Assembly (NCBI RefSeq): GCF_000230715.2
Contig: NC_019792.1
Coordinates: forward strand, 1,798,001 to 1,862,000
Source: Natronobacterium gregoryi SP2
Lineage (GTDB): Archaea; Halobacteriota; Halobacteria; Halobacteriales; Natrialbaceae
DNA: 64,000 nucleotides
Direction of reading: 5' to 3'
Shown here: positions 57,035-64,000 of the stretch, piece by piece
Layout of the letters: every line of letters begins with the position of its first letter
Position numbering within the stretch: the first letter of the stretch is position 1
Program-made: the position numbers and the translations under genes
Notes under the pieces: model-generated
Seen by the model: only the letters and a program-made list of their open reading frames with translations
Databases searched by the model: none
Told to the model about the DNA's origin: nothing

Positions 57035-57465
57035 TGGGACGCGTCGAGAAACGCGTCAAGAAGTTGGCTCGAGAGCGCAGCGATCAGTTCGAGTCCGTGC
57101 TTTGCGGTAACCGCGTTCACGAATCGATCGACATGCAGCACCAGCACGGCCGAGACCTACGCGAGCTGATCGAGATCGTCGAAGACGCCTACGTGCTGGC
57201 CGAACGGCGGCGGGCAAACCCGGGGTTCGATGATCCTGTTCGCGGGTCGGCGTTCGACGCTGCCGAGTCGCTCACCGAGCACGTCGACGAACTCGTCGAC
57301 GAAGTGGTCGCCGCAGCGCTGGCCGACGTCCTCGAGCACGGCGACAACTGGACCGACGTCTGGGACGAGGAAGACGTCGAGGCCGCGAAAGAAGAGGCGC
57401 GTGAGTGGCTCCAGAACCACGAAGCTGCAGTCGACCGGGCCGGCGTCGGCGAGGTGTTCGAGTGA
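57034..57465 (+). CDS. Hypothetical helical provirus protein
   Basis: 143 residues from ATG 57034 (MGRVEKRVKKLARERSDQFE). Basic N-terminus, then long acidic helices (HVDELVDEVVAAALADVLEH, EDVEAAKEEAREWLQNHEAA). No family recognised. Its stop shares a base with the next ATG. Confidence 0.62.
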   Translation: MGRVEKRVKKLARERSDQFESVLCGNRVHESIDMQHQHGRDLRELIEIVEDAYVLAERRRANPGFDDPVRGSAFDAAESLTEHVDELVDEVVAAALADVLEHGDNWTDVWDEEDVEAAKEEAREWLQNHEAAVDRAGVGEVFE

Positions 57466-57809
57466 TGGCGGTCGCGACCACCGATCAGGACACCGTCGAC
57501 GCCGACGTCGACGAGCTCGACGAGCGAGCGCTCACCGAATACCTGACCGTCCTCGAGGACCAAGGCCGCGTCCGCGGCTGTCCTGACCTCTACTTGGTCG
57601 TTTCCGAGAGCGGCCGGGAGTACCTCGTCAACTCGCAGCCATGGGCGTGCGAGTGCGCCGACCACCAGTACAGAGACCGACTCTGTAAGCACATCCGGCG
57701 TGTCGCGTTCGCGATCGGCGAGCGACCAGTCCCCCGTTCGTTCGACCAGGACGATGTCGCCGGTGAACTCGGTGAGCACGTCGACGTGAGCCCGAGGTGG
57801 TCGCGGTGA
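57465..57809 (+). CDS. SWIM zinc-finger protein
   Basis: 114 residues. The motif CECADHQYRDRLCKHIRRVA (about 65-84), pattern CxC-x-CxH, is the SWIM zinc finger, a DNA- or protein-binding module widespread in haloarchaeal proteins and transposon genes. It is preceded by a beta-rich part (LYLVVSESGREYLVNSQ). Probably a viral regulatory or DNA-binding protein. Confidence 0.75.
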   Translation: MAVATTDQDTVDADVDELDERALTEYLTVLEDQGRVRGCPDLYLVVSESGREYLVNSQPWACECADHQYRDRLCKHIRRVAFAIGERPVPRSFDQDDVAGELGEHVDVSPRWSR

Positions 57810-58039
57810 GTATCACGACGAGCCGTCTCGCCGAGGCTGCGACCGCCGTCCGCCGGCATCCGACCGTCCAGAGCGTTCGCGTGACCGAAGATCGGAACGG
57901 CACTCGCACGCTCGAGGCTGTCCTGGTGGCTGGCATGGACCGCGTTCCACCGGGCGTGCTGTCGCGGCTCGGCGAGTACGACTGCGGGATCGCCAGCGTC
58001 CAGCCGCAGGGATCGCAGCTGGTCGTGGAGTTGGCGTGA
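57806..58039 (+). CDS. Small alpha/beta protein, hypothetical
   Basis: 77 residues from GTG 57806, overlapping the previous stop by 4 nt. Ferredoxin-like alternation (RRHPTVQSVRVTEDRNGTRT, LEAVLVAGMDRVPPG, CGIASVQPQGSQLVVEL) resembles haloarchaeal mobile-element proteins of unknown function. Confidence 0.58.
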   Translation: MSITTSRLAEAATAVRRHPTVQSVRVTEDRNGTRTLEAVLVAGMDRVPPGVLSRLGEYDCGIASVQPQGSQLVVELA

Positions 58040-58272
58040 TGCCGGGCGAACGACCGTCACGGGATGCGCTCGCTCCTGATACGGAGTACCGAGTCGTTCG
58101 CAGCGAGACGTCAATCGACGTCGACGGGTTCCGGAAGGGCGAGCCGACCGGCGAGATCGAGTGCCTCGAGTGCGGCAGGTCGCACATGAACATCGACGAG
58201 ATTCCACATCGCGAAGACTGCTCGCAGCGCTGGGCCAAGACGGATTACTGGCGCGAACGCTTCCTCGAGTAA
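58039..58272 (+). CDS. Small zinc-finger-like protein
   Basis: 77 residues, MPGERPSRDALAPDTEYRVV..., with CLECGRSHMNIDEIPHREDC (about 51-70), a CxxC...HxxxC arrangement able to bind zinc. Overlaps the previous stop. Last gene before the Orc1/Cdc6-like promoter. Confidence 0.6.
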   Translation: MPGERPSRDALAPDTEYRVVRSETSIDVDGFRKGEPTGEIECLECGRSHMNIDEIPHREDCSQRWAKTDYWRERFLE

Positions 58273-58301
58273 CCCCTTCTCAGGTTCCTGTTCTGTTGAC
58301 T

Positions 58302-58327
58302 ATTCGGAACTGCAAGTAGTCTTTTTA
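58302..58327 (+). promoter_or_regulatory. Shared promoter/operator motif, copy 3
   Basis: ATTCGGAACTGCAAGTAG followed by the TATA-like CTTTTTA, 50 bp before ATG 58352 of the second Orc1/Cdc6-like gene, the same spacing as copy 1. Confidence 0.68.
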
Positions 58328-58351
58328 CCCGACGTAACCGTCGATGAGAAT

Positions 58352-59386
58352 ATGATTGCTGATCCGCAGGTCTTCGACGACGGGTACGACGGCGTGGAAC
58401 TCCTCCATCGCGGCGGCGAGATGGATGAGGTCCTCCGGCGGATCGCGGCCACCGACGGCGTCCTCATCTCCGGGCCGAGCGGTGTCGGGAAGACGCTTTT
58501 TGCTCGGAAGGTGATCGACGAACTCGGCCGGGTCGAACCGGTTGCGCATGCGCACGTCAACTGTCTCGGGAAGACTACCGCGGCCGTCCTTCGAGCCGTT
58601 CTCGAGGACCACCCCTACGGACCCGACGATGTCCGGCAGACGATGGCAACCGACACTGTTCGCGACGAACTCCAGGCGGCCACCGAGGAGCGGGAGACGG
58701 TCATCGTCCTGGACGAAGGGGACGACCTCCCCGAGACCGATGCCGTCGGCGAGCTCCTCGAGTTGGATGCGAAGCTGATTGCGATCACGCACGATAAACG
58801 GCGGTGGCTCTCGCGGTTGGACGTCGACGATGGCCACCCGTTCGATCGCGGCACGATCTCGCTCGGCCGCTACGGCGTCGATGAACTCACCGAGATCCTT
58901 GAGCGACGAGCCCGCCAGGGCTTCCATCACCCGGACGTCATCACACGAGGGCAACTCGAGTATATCGCTGACGAGGTCGCCGGCGTCGCCCGGAACGGCA
59001 TCCAGCGACTGTGGGGAGCGGCCGTCGAGGCCCGCGACCGCGGGCACGTCCGTATTCACGACGAGGACATCGAACGTGGTGAGGAACGCGCGTGGCGGCG
59101 CATCCGTGAGTTGAACCTCGAGTCGCTACCGACCCACCATCAGGTGTTGTATGCGATCGTTCACGAGGCTGGCGCGATCTCCGGTGACCGGCTGCACGAA
59201 CGCTACGAGGAAGTCGCCGCCGACGTCTATCACGGGACGGCCGCGCAGCCGATCGGGAGGCGAGCGCGCCGTGAGAAGTTCCCGAAACTTCGGGAGTACG
59301 ACCTCGTCGAGTACGAGGGGCCGACCAGGAGTCGGGTGTACGAAGTCGCGGATCCGGACGTCGAGCCGAAGGTAGACCTCCCGTAA
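58352..59386 (+). CDS. Orc1/Cdc6-like AAA+ ATPase (provirus copy)
   Basis: 344 residues, MIADPQVFDDGYDGVELLHR..., paralogous over its length to 17659-18741. Walker A GPSGVGKT (about 41-48), Walker B VIVLDEGDD (about 118), sensor LIAITHDKRRW and a C-terminal winged helix (ARREKFPKLREYDLVEYEG). Proviral Orc1/Cdc6 proteins may start element replication or compete with the host initiator; the gene is shorter than cellular orc genes. Its promoter motif is shared with the next gene and with the chromosomal pair. Confidence 0.83.
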   Translation: MIADPQVFDDGYDGVELLHRGGEMDEVLRRIAATDGVLISGPSGVGKTLFARKVIDELGRVEPVAHAHVNCLGKTTAAVLRAVLEDHPYGPDDVRQTMATDTVRDELQAATEERETVIVLDEGDDLPETDAVGELLELDAKLIAITHDKRRWLSRLDVDDGHPFDRGTISLGRYGVDELTEILERRARQGFHHPDVITRGQLEYIADEVAGVARNGIQRLWGAAVEARDRGHVRIHDEDIERGEERAWRRIRELNLESLPTHHQVLYAIVHEAGAISGDRLHERYEEVAADVYHGTAAQPIGRRARREKFPKLREYDLVEYEGPTRSRVYEVADPDVEPKVDLP

Positions 59387-59409
59387 TCTGGTGGTATTCT
59401 CTGCGTATT

Positions 59410-59434
59410 ATTCGGAACTGCAAGTCGATTTAAA
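59410..59434 (+). promoter_or_regulatory. Shared promoter/operator motif, copy 4
   Basis: ATTCGGAACTGCAAGTCGAT running into TTAAAG, 53 bp before ATG 59463. Confidence 0.65.
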
Positions 59435-59462
59435 GGGTCTATCCCATGAAGCTGTGACTGTC

Positions 59463-59723
59463 ATGTCGACTGATACCAGACGGATCGACGTGGATCTGCG
59501 GGACGATCTCGACCAGGAGGTCCCACCAGACATCCCGACCGAAGCAAGCCTCGAGGTCGCCTACGGCGAGGGCAGTCGACGGACAGTCACCATTGAACAC
59601 GGCCAGGATGAGTGGACGCTCGAGTTCGAAGACGGACAGTGTGTCGACCGCGACCCAGCGACACGGCCGCTTCCGCAGTGGATCAACGACGCGCTGGACC
59701 TGGTGAGTGGGGAGCTGAGGTAA
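59463..59723 (+). CDS. Small acidic protein, hypothetical
   Basis: 86 residues, MSTDTRRIDVDLRDDLDQEV..., beta-rich (SLEVAYGEGSRRTVTIEHGQ, DEWTLEFEDGQC) with a helical end. It has its own copy of the shared promoter motif, and converges with the repressor gene. Function unknown; co-regulation with the Orc1/Cdc6-like gene is likely. Confidence 0.65.
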   Translation: MSTDTRRIDVDLRDDLDQEVPPDIPTEASLEVAYGEGSRRTVTIEHGQDEWTLEFEDGQCVDRDPATRPLPQWINDALDLVSGELR

Positions 59724-59729
59724 ATTATG

Positions 59730-60083
59730 CTACGCCTGATCGTTACCCTCATCGATGATCTCGATGGTGCGAACGTCGATAAGCTCAGCGCGTTCCTCGA
59801 CGCGTTTCTCAAACTCGGGCCCCTCATCGTATTCGTCGATGAGGCGAAGGGTGGCCACTCCCTTTGGCGTGATCTCATAGAGGCCAGTGCCCTCGATCGG
59901 TCCAACTTTGCGGACAAGTCTGTAGTCGTGGAGCTGGGCCATTCGCTGATTGATGTAGTTGCGGCTCCGGTCAACATCCGATGCGATATTCGCGGCCAAA
60001 TTACGACCCTCGGTCAACTTCTCGAGGACGAGCTTATCGGACGGGAGTTGGAGCCGCATTTGCTCGGGTTTGGTCATGGTCAT
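59730..60083 (-). CDS. PhiH1-type repressor (winged helix)
   Basis: 117 residues from ATG 60083 (MTMTKPEQMRLQLPSDKLVL); MTKPE at 60077 is an alternative. The segment NLAANIASDVDRSRNYINQR, then MAQLHDYRLVRKVGPIEGTG and LYEITPKGVATLRLID, is the winged-helix pattern of the phage phiH1 repressor family of haloarchaea. It is divergent from the early operon (60279 onward) and alone on its strand, as expected for the lysogeny repressor. A TATA-like TTTATG (about 60107-60112) lies 25 bp upstream, suggesting a leaderless mRNA. Confidence 0.78.
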   Translation of the reverse strand: MTMTKPEQMRLQLPSDKLVLEKLTEGRNLAANIASDVDRSRNYINQRMAQLHDYRLVRKVGPIEGTGLYEITPKGVATLRLIDEYDEGPEFEKRVEERAELIDVRTIEIIDEGNDQA

Positions 60084-60087
60084 ATAT

Positions 60088-60103
60088 GTTACCAACGGTA
60101 TGG
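60088..60103. promoter_or_regulatory. Candidate repressor operator
   Basis: TACCA-ACGGTA-TGGTA, a palindrome with 5-bp arms lying between the TATA-like box and the start of the repressor gene, the position expected of an autoregulatory operator. Confidence 0.45.
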
Positions 60104-60185
60104 TAGCATAAAGAACCACTGTCACGGCAACAGCGCCACCTAAACAGCGGTAATGTTAAGTCGATCGAGTAAGAACTAATTAAGT

Positions 60186-60278
60186 GGAAGCCAGGTCCCT
60201 CTCGGGCGCTAAAAGTGCCCGGCGTGTCTCCAGCACGCCGGACGTGGCTTCCGAACCCGTGCGAGGGTTTCCGAAGCC
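60186..60278 (+). promoter_or_regulatory. Two-state leader RNA of the early operon
   Basis: State 1: GGAAGCCAGGTCC (60186-60198) pairs with GGACGTGGCTTCC (60240-60252) at 12 of 13 positions and encloses two hairpins, CGGGCGCT-AAA-AGTGCCCG (60203-60221) and GGCGTG...CACGCC (60221-60239). State 2: GGCTTC (60246-60251) and AACCC (60254-60258) pair instead with GAAGCC (60273-60278) and GGGTT (60265-60269), ending on the base before ATG 60279. GGCTTC is used in both, so the states exclude each other. TATA-like sequences GTTAAG (about 60154) and TAATTAA (about 60177-60183) lie upstream. Confidence 0.6.
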
Positions 60279-60590
60279 ATGCAAAACGAACATTCCGGGG
60301 TAAATGAATATTACCCCACAGACCGCGGAACAGCCGGCCGTCCGAGCGGCCGTGATAACTCTCCTGAGACCAGTAGCGCACAGAAAACGCCGCCGCACGA
60401 GCATGCGACGGCACGGACGGGAGGTTGTACAGGGCCGGCGACCCGTCCAGTCGAACAGTCCGACCGCGGCGCGGATAACGATACCGCTGTCCACCCCGAC
60501 GACGTCGGCGTCGAACTCCTCAACTCGAATGACGACGACGTGATCATCGCCGGCGACGACGCCGAAATCCTCGACGGAGGTGACGCGTGA
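60279..60590 (+). CDS. First gene of the early operon, hypothetical
   Basis: 103 residues, MQNEHSGVNEYYPTDRGTAG..., polar and apparently disordered up to about 70, then an acidic end (DDVGVELLNSNDDDVIIAGD). The frame starting at 60304 is rejected because its composition is unlike a halophile protein. The ATG sits at the base of the state-2 hairpin, and its stop overlaps the next start. Function unknown. Confidence 0.6.
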   Translation: MQNEHSGVNEYYPTDRGTAGRPSGRDNSPETSSAQKTPPHEHATARTGGCTGPATRPVEQSDRGADNDTAVHPDDVGVELLNSNDDDVIIAGDDAEILDGGDA

Positions 60591-60982
60591 TGTTGGAAGC
60601 AGCCCGACAATACTTCCGCGAGCAGCAGTACGTGGCCGAACTCCCGATCGTCGACATCGGCGAGTTCCTCCGGCACGATCGTCGGCGGGTCCTCGTTGAC
60701 GTCCTGGCGGCAGCCGACGGCCAGCTGTCGGCTGACGAACTGGCGGAAACGATCACCACGACCGAACTCGAGACGCCACCCGCCGAACTCGACCAGGACG
60801 ACCACGTCCGCGACGTCTACGTCTCACTGGTTCACGTCCACCTCCCGAAACTGGCCGAGATGGGTGTTGTCGAGTTCGATAGCGACGACGAAGTCGTCGA
60901 GCAGGGCCCGGCGTTCGATCACACCCAGCGAGTCCTCGAGGTTGTGCGAGGAGAAACCGACGGCACTGGAGGTGACGACTAA
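60590..60982 (+). CDS. DUF7344-like winged-helix protein
   Basis: 130 residues. The segment HDRRRVLVDVLAAADGQLSA followed by DELAETITTTE, then VYVSLVHVHLPKLAEMGVVE and FDSDDEVVEQG, is the haloarchaeal winged-helix domain catalogued as DUF7344. Probably a transcription regulator or DNA-binding adaptor. Second gene of the early operon. Confidence 0.78.
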   Translation: MLEAARQYFREQQYVAELPIVDIGEFLRHDRRRVLVDVLAAADGQLSADELAETITTTELETPPAELDQDDHVRDVYVSLVHVHLPKLAEMGVVEFDSDDEVVEQGPAFDHTQRVLEVVRGETDGTGGDD

Positions 60983-60983
60983 C

Positions 60984-62741
60984 ATGGCGTCCTACAACAG
61001 TCTGTACCCCGAGCCCGTCGAACTGGACGGGTCGAGCGGCCTCGAGTGGGAGTCCGTCGAGTGGGCTGACGAAGGCGCGTACGCCGACGCCAACCACGAC
61101 GATCCCGACGAAGGCGAGCGTCGGTTCTACACGGTTGCAATCCGTCGCGGCCGTGGGAGTACGTCCGACGCTGCGTCGGTAGCCGTCTTGGGCGTCACTC
61201 GCGATCTCGAGTTCGGCCACGAATCGCGCTATCGAGCGACCTACGACGACAAGACCGGCGAGTGGACACTCACCGACCGCGACAGCATCCCGGCGTCAGT
61301 GTGCCGACGGCCATCCGCCGACTCGAGGATCCCTTCGGAGCGTCGCGAGCGTTACCGGACCGTCCTCGAGCGCGCCCACGATGTCGACAAGCCTGTCGCG
61401 GCCGACGGCGCTGGCTTCGAACGCGCCTCAGAACTTCGAGCCGACGGCGGCGAACCCGAATGCGGGAAACGCAGCTGCGACTCGACGGACACCGTCTCCT
61501 ACGGGAGTCCCCGGGTCAAGGTCCGGTGCGAGCGCCACGCGCTCGAGGCCGTCGACGGGATCGGACCCAAGACTGCCGACCGCCTCTTCGAGGAGTTCGG
61601 CTCACTCGAGTCGATCTGTTACGCAGCCCGGTACCGACAGACGCAGATCGCCGGCCTCCAGGGGTTCAGTCCCGACTCGGCAGGCGACCTCGAGGACCGG
61701 CTCAAGTCGGCGGGGATCTGGCAGGACCCAGACACCGGAACCGCTACGGACGGCGGCGAGCGAGAAGCCGAGCTCGTCGACCGCGCTGTTCGCGAGGCCG
61801 TCCAACTCGTCGAGGCTGGCGACTCCCGATACGTCGCGGTCAACTATGTCGTCGACGAATACGACATCCACCATCGTCGCGACGACGTCCACGATCGCGT
61901 TCGCGAGCAAACTGGCCGCACGGTCGCGACCGATGGTGGACAGACCACCGACGATACTGAACGATCTGACGGCGAGAAGCTAATCGACGGTCTGAACGAG
62001 ATGATCGAGGACTCGGCGCCAGACGACAAACACTGGTGCCCGAAGTGCGAGAAATACGGCGAGTTCGTGGTTCTACAGGCCGTTGAGCGCACACAATTCG
62101 GTGTGGAGAACGACGTGATCGGTTGTCCCGACTGTCGATACACGACCATCGACGCGACCGCGTGGCGTTCCATTGACGCGGATACTGATCGTGAGCTCGC
62201 GACAGATGGTGGTCGCGACATCGACTACGACGAGGTTCGCCAGGAGGTTCCGTTCTTCGTTCGGCGAGCGAACGCTCGCGGGGCGAAAGCCGCTCTCCAT
62301 CTCCCGACCGAGGACGCCACTCGCGAGGACCTCGCAGTCCGGTGCCGGTACAACAACCGCGACGGCGTCTCGTGGCGCGTCCAGGAGACCGAATCGACGC
62401 CCGACTGGCAACTCGACAAACGCGCGTGTTCGGAGTGCTTCGGCCGATCCGACACGACGACGTCAAAGTACGGCCGCAGTCCCTCGGACGTCCTCGAAGA
62501 AGCCGGCTTCGACGTCGTCACCGACGGCGGCCGTCGCCTTGAGGGACGTCAGGCGTTCCTTTCCGGGGACGCACACTGGTGTGACATCTGCGAGGAACCG
62601 TTCGACACCCTCGCCGACCTGGTCCGGCACGATTGCGACGAAGAACCCGGCCAGGTCGCGATCGCCGACGGCTGTGGATCGGGATCACGCTCCTGGACGG
62701 GCCCCGGTGAGGTTCACGAACCGGAGGGTGGTCGCCGATGA
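60984..62741 (+). CDS. Multi-domain DNA-binding protein: HhH and zinc fingers
   Basis: 585 residues. About 187-235 is a helix-hairpin-helix unit (VDGIGPKTADRLFEEFGSLE). Zinc-like clusters: CPKCEKYG with CPDCRY (about 351-380), and CDICEEPFDTLADLVRHDC (about 532-550, C2H2-like). TDGG motifs recur at about 257, 312, 408 and 513, always in linkers between segments, which gives the protein a modular, beads-on-string look. Probably acts on DNA; no enzymatic motif seen. Follows the DUF7344 gene by 1 nt and overlaps the next by 4 nt. Confidence 0.65.
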   Translation: MASYNSLYPEPVELDGSSGLEWESVEWADEGAYADANHDDPDEGERRFYTVAIRRGRGSTSDAASVAVLGVTRDLEFGHESRYRATYDDKTGEWTLTDRDSIPASVCRRPSADSRIPSERRERYRTVLERAHDVDKPVAADGAGFERASELRADGGEPECGKRSCDSTDTVSYGSPRVKVRCERHALEAVDGIGPKTADRLFEEFGSLESICYAARYRQTQIAGLQGFSPDSAGDLEDRLKSAGIWQDPDTGTATDGGEREAELVDRAVREAVQLVEAGDSRYVAVNYVVDEYDIHHRRDDVHDRVREQTGRTVATDGGQTTDDTERSDGEKLIDGLNEMIEDSAPDDKHWCPKCEKYGEFVVLQAVERTQFGVENDVIGCPDCRYTTIDATAWRSIDADTDRELATDGGRDIDYDEVRQEVPFFVRRANARGAKAALHLPTEDATREDLAVRCRYNNRDGVSWRVQETESTPDWQLDKRACSECFGRSDTTTSKYGRSPSDVLEEAGFDVVTDGGRRLEGRQAFLSGDAHWCDICEEPFDTLADLVRHDCDEEPGQVAIADGCGSGSRSWTGPGEVHEPEGGRR

Positions 62742-63298
62742 GCTACATTGCCGAATGCGAGGCCTGCGGCGTGATCGAACGCGGCGACCTCGAGCAGGTC
62801 GGAGACGCCATCGACGATCACGAGCAGTTCCACGACGTCCAGGTCAAACGCGCCGCGACCGACGGCGGTCAGTGCGTGGGCGGTACTGAACGGTGCGAGG
62901 TTTGCGGAGAACCCCTCAACGGCGAGGGGAACTGTCCCGGAGTGCAAAAGATGCTCGGCGGGATCGAAGAACTCGAACGCCAGTCACTACACACGGCGAC
63001 CGACGGCGGCGTTGACTTCCGTGCGTTCGACCGTGACGCCCTCGTCGATCTGGCAGCAGAGCGAATAGAGGACCAGCGGCGGGAACACCCCGAAAACGGC
63101 CGCGTCCGCGTTACGGAACTCGTGCGTACTATGCGGGAAATCGAGGAAGCGGCGGTCCTGAGCTGCGAACGCGACCTACTATCCCGTGACTTCGCTCTCG
63201 GGATGTGGACCGCACTAGCCGGTATTCGATACGACTTCGGGATCGAAGACTCCCGCTACGTCGACACGAAAAACGACTACCCGGGAGGTGAGCGGTGA
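62738..63298 (+). CDS. Zinc-finger provirus protein
   Basis: 186 residues. An N-terminal Cys/His finger (CEACGVIERGDLEQVGDAID with DDHEQFHD), a second CEVCGEPLNGEGNC (about 52-66), two ATDGG motifs as linkers, and a C-terminal helical domain (LVDLAAERIEDQRREHPENG, SRDFALGMWTALAGIRYDFG). Coupled to both neighbours. Function unknown. Confidence 0.62.
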   Translation: MSYIAECEACGVIERGDLEQVGDAIDDHEQFHDVQVKRAATDGGQCVGGTERCEVCGEPLNGEGNCPGVQKMLGGIEELERQSLHTATDGGVDFRAFDRDALVDLAAERIEDQRREHPENGRVRVTELVRTMREIEEAAVLSCERDLLSRDFALGMWTALAGIRYDFGIEDSRYVDTKNDYPGGER

Positions 63299-63606
63299 TG
63301 TTCTACCGCCTCCGCTTTCATCTCGCACGGGCGGTCGCCGTCGCGATCTGCGAACCCCAGATGCGACTCGGACGGCGCCGTCACGACAACTACTGCGACG
63401 AGTGCGGCGAGCACTGTGGTCGGTACTTCGCCGACAAGCTCGACTTCCCGCTCGACAACCTTGAGCCCGAAGCGACGTCGAAGTGGGAGAAGCTCCGGGC
63501 GATGTTCAACGCCGACTACATGCGGGTCTGTCTCGAGTGCAGCGTTGAACTCGAAGCTGCAGAGTCTGAGAACTCGACCGGAAACGAGGGGGGTGAGCAG
63601 GCGTGA
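63298..63606 (+). CDS. Small zinc-ribbon-like protein
   Basis: 102 residues from ATG 63298 (MFYRLRFHLARAVAVAICEP). The cluster CDECGEHCGRYFADKLDFPL with VCLECSVELEAAES (CxxC...CxxC) suggests a zinc ribbon. The end NEGGEQA overlaps the next start. Function unknown. Confidence 0.6.
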   Translation: MFYRLRFHLARAVAVAICEPQMRLGRRRHDNYCDECGEHCGRYFADKLDFPLDNLEPEATSKWEKLRAMFNADYMRVCLECSVELEAAESENSTGNEGGEQA

Positions 63607-64000
63607 CCGACCGATACGTTGTCAACGTCGGGAACACGAAGGAACGCCTCCGAACTGTTCGGTGCCCGATCCCAGGATGCGGGGCACAATACGGAGTGGA
63701 CTACCGCCAGTTCGCGAGCCATCTCCGGACCCATGACGCCGATGAACTCGGTGACGACCCCACGCCGATCTCGGCACCGACCGACCGGCGAGTCGCAACC
63801 GATGGCGGTGTGATCGAGCCGTCGACGGACACCGACCTCGAGGTTTTCGTCCCGAAACATGCGAAGAAACGCGTCTACCACACCGACCGTGGCTGTCGCT
63901 ACCTCCCCGACGACAACGAGGACGTCCAACACTGGCCACTCGAGACCGCCGAATCATGGGGACTCCGCGAATGTAAATGCTGCCAGGACGATGAAAAACG
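63603..64000 (+). CDS. C2H2 zinc-finger protein, 3' end outside window
   Basis: Starts at GTG 63603 (VTDRYVVNVGNTKERLRTVR) and is open to the last base; at least 132 residues. C2H2 finger CPIPGCGAQYGVDYRQFASH followed by LRTH (about 21-44), a VATDGG motif (about 63), and a second Cys/His part (YHTDRGCRYLPDD ... LRECKCC). Partial. Confidence 0.62.
   Translation, partial: MTDRYVVNVGNTKERLRTVRCPIPGCGAQYGVDYRQFASHLRTHDADELGDDPTPISAPTDRRVATDGGVIEPSTDTDLEVFVPKHAKKRVYHTDRGCRYLPDDNEDVQHWPLETAESWGLRECKCCQDDEK

Noticed and set aside
60696-60983. Upstream extension of the HhH/zinc-finger gene to an ATG at 60696
   Set aside because: The extension overlaps the DUF7344-like gene out of frame and has Arg/Thr/Ser-rich shadow composition; ATG 60984 follows the previous stop by 1 nt.

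Overview
The window is a haloarchaeal chromosome segment (class Halobacteria). This rests on the high-GC, acid-rich proteins, the 16S-tRNA-Ala-23S-5S rRNA operon with archaeal processing stems, a TATA-binding protein, an intron-containing tRNA-Met, TATA-type promoters close to start codons, and ISH-type insertion sequences. Several features fit Natrialbaceae-like genera, but the genus cannot be fixed by eye.

Region 1 (1-17.5 kb) is ordinary chromosome with decay. It holds the RNase Z end, an ISH4-type IS, a DUF389 pseudogene, TBP, an RNase HI-like protein lacking its first catalytic Asp, an M29 aminopeptidase with a duplicated 3' end, an ISH1-type IS, threonine aldolase, a phosphoesterase, a CDGSH protein, a Cu-type P-ATPase and the ba3 cytochrome oxidase cluster (cba). 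Region 2 (17.4-19.5 kb) follows tRNA-Met. It carries an Orc1/Cdc6-like gene and a small membrane gene, both paralogous to genes in the provirus further right, so it looks like the remnant of a related element. Region 3 (19.5-25.1 kb) is the rRNA operon and its terminator.

Region 4 (25.2-64 kb, continuing beyond the window) is a tailed-virus provirus bordering tRNA-Cys. Its order is: primase/helicase-like protein; small early genes; terminase small and large subunits; portal; MuF; DUF2213 protease/scaffold; decoration; major capsid protein; connectors; tail tube; tail assembly chaperone with a probable frameshift; a reverse-strand membrane moron; tape measure; tail tip and adhesin genes, one with an ALK/LTK-like glycine-rich domain. 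An accessory zone follows (49.5-56.1 kb), mostly leftward: three copies of a 60-residue protein, single-span peptides, an AT-rich membrane gene, a second ISH4-type IS that split a 44-codon gene (perfect 8-bp target duplication), a DUF3800-like protein and an HNH nuclease. The right part (56.3-64 kb) is a rightward cluster of small, often zinc-finger proteins, a second Orc1/Cdc6-like gene, a phiH1-type repressor and its divergent early operon. The integrase and right attachment site are not in the window.

Most noteworthy: (a) the 5' leader of the early operon opposite the repressor (60186-60278) can fold as a three-way junction or, exclusively, as a hairpin ending on the start codon; (b) one promoter/operator motif stands before four genes at two distant loci, including both Orc1/Cdc6-like genes; (c) the two ISH4-type elements keep a leader hairpin with compensatory base changes; (d) a short TDGG motif recurs across many provirus proteins.
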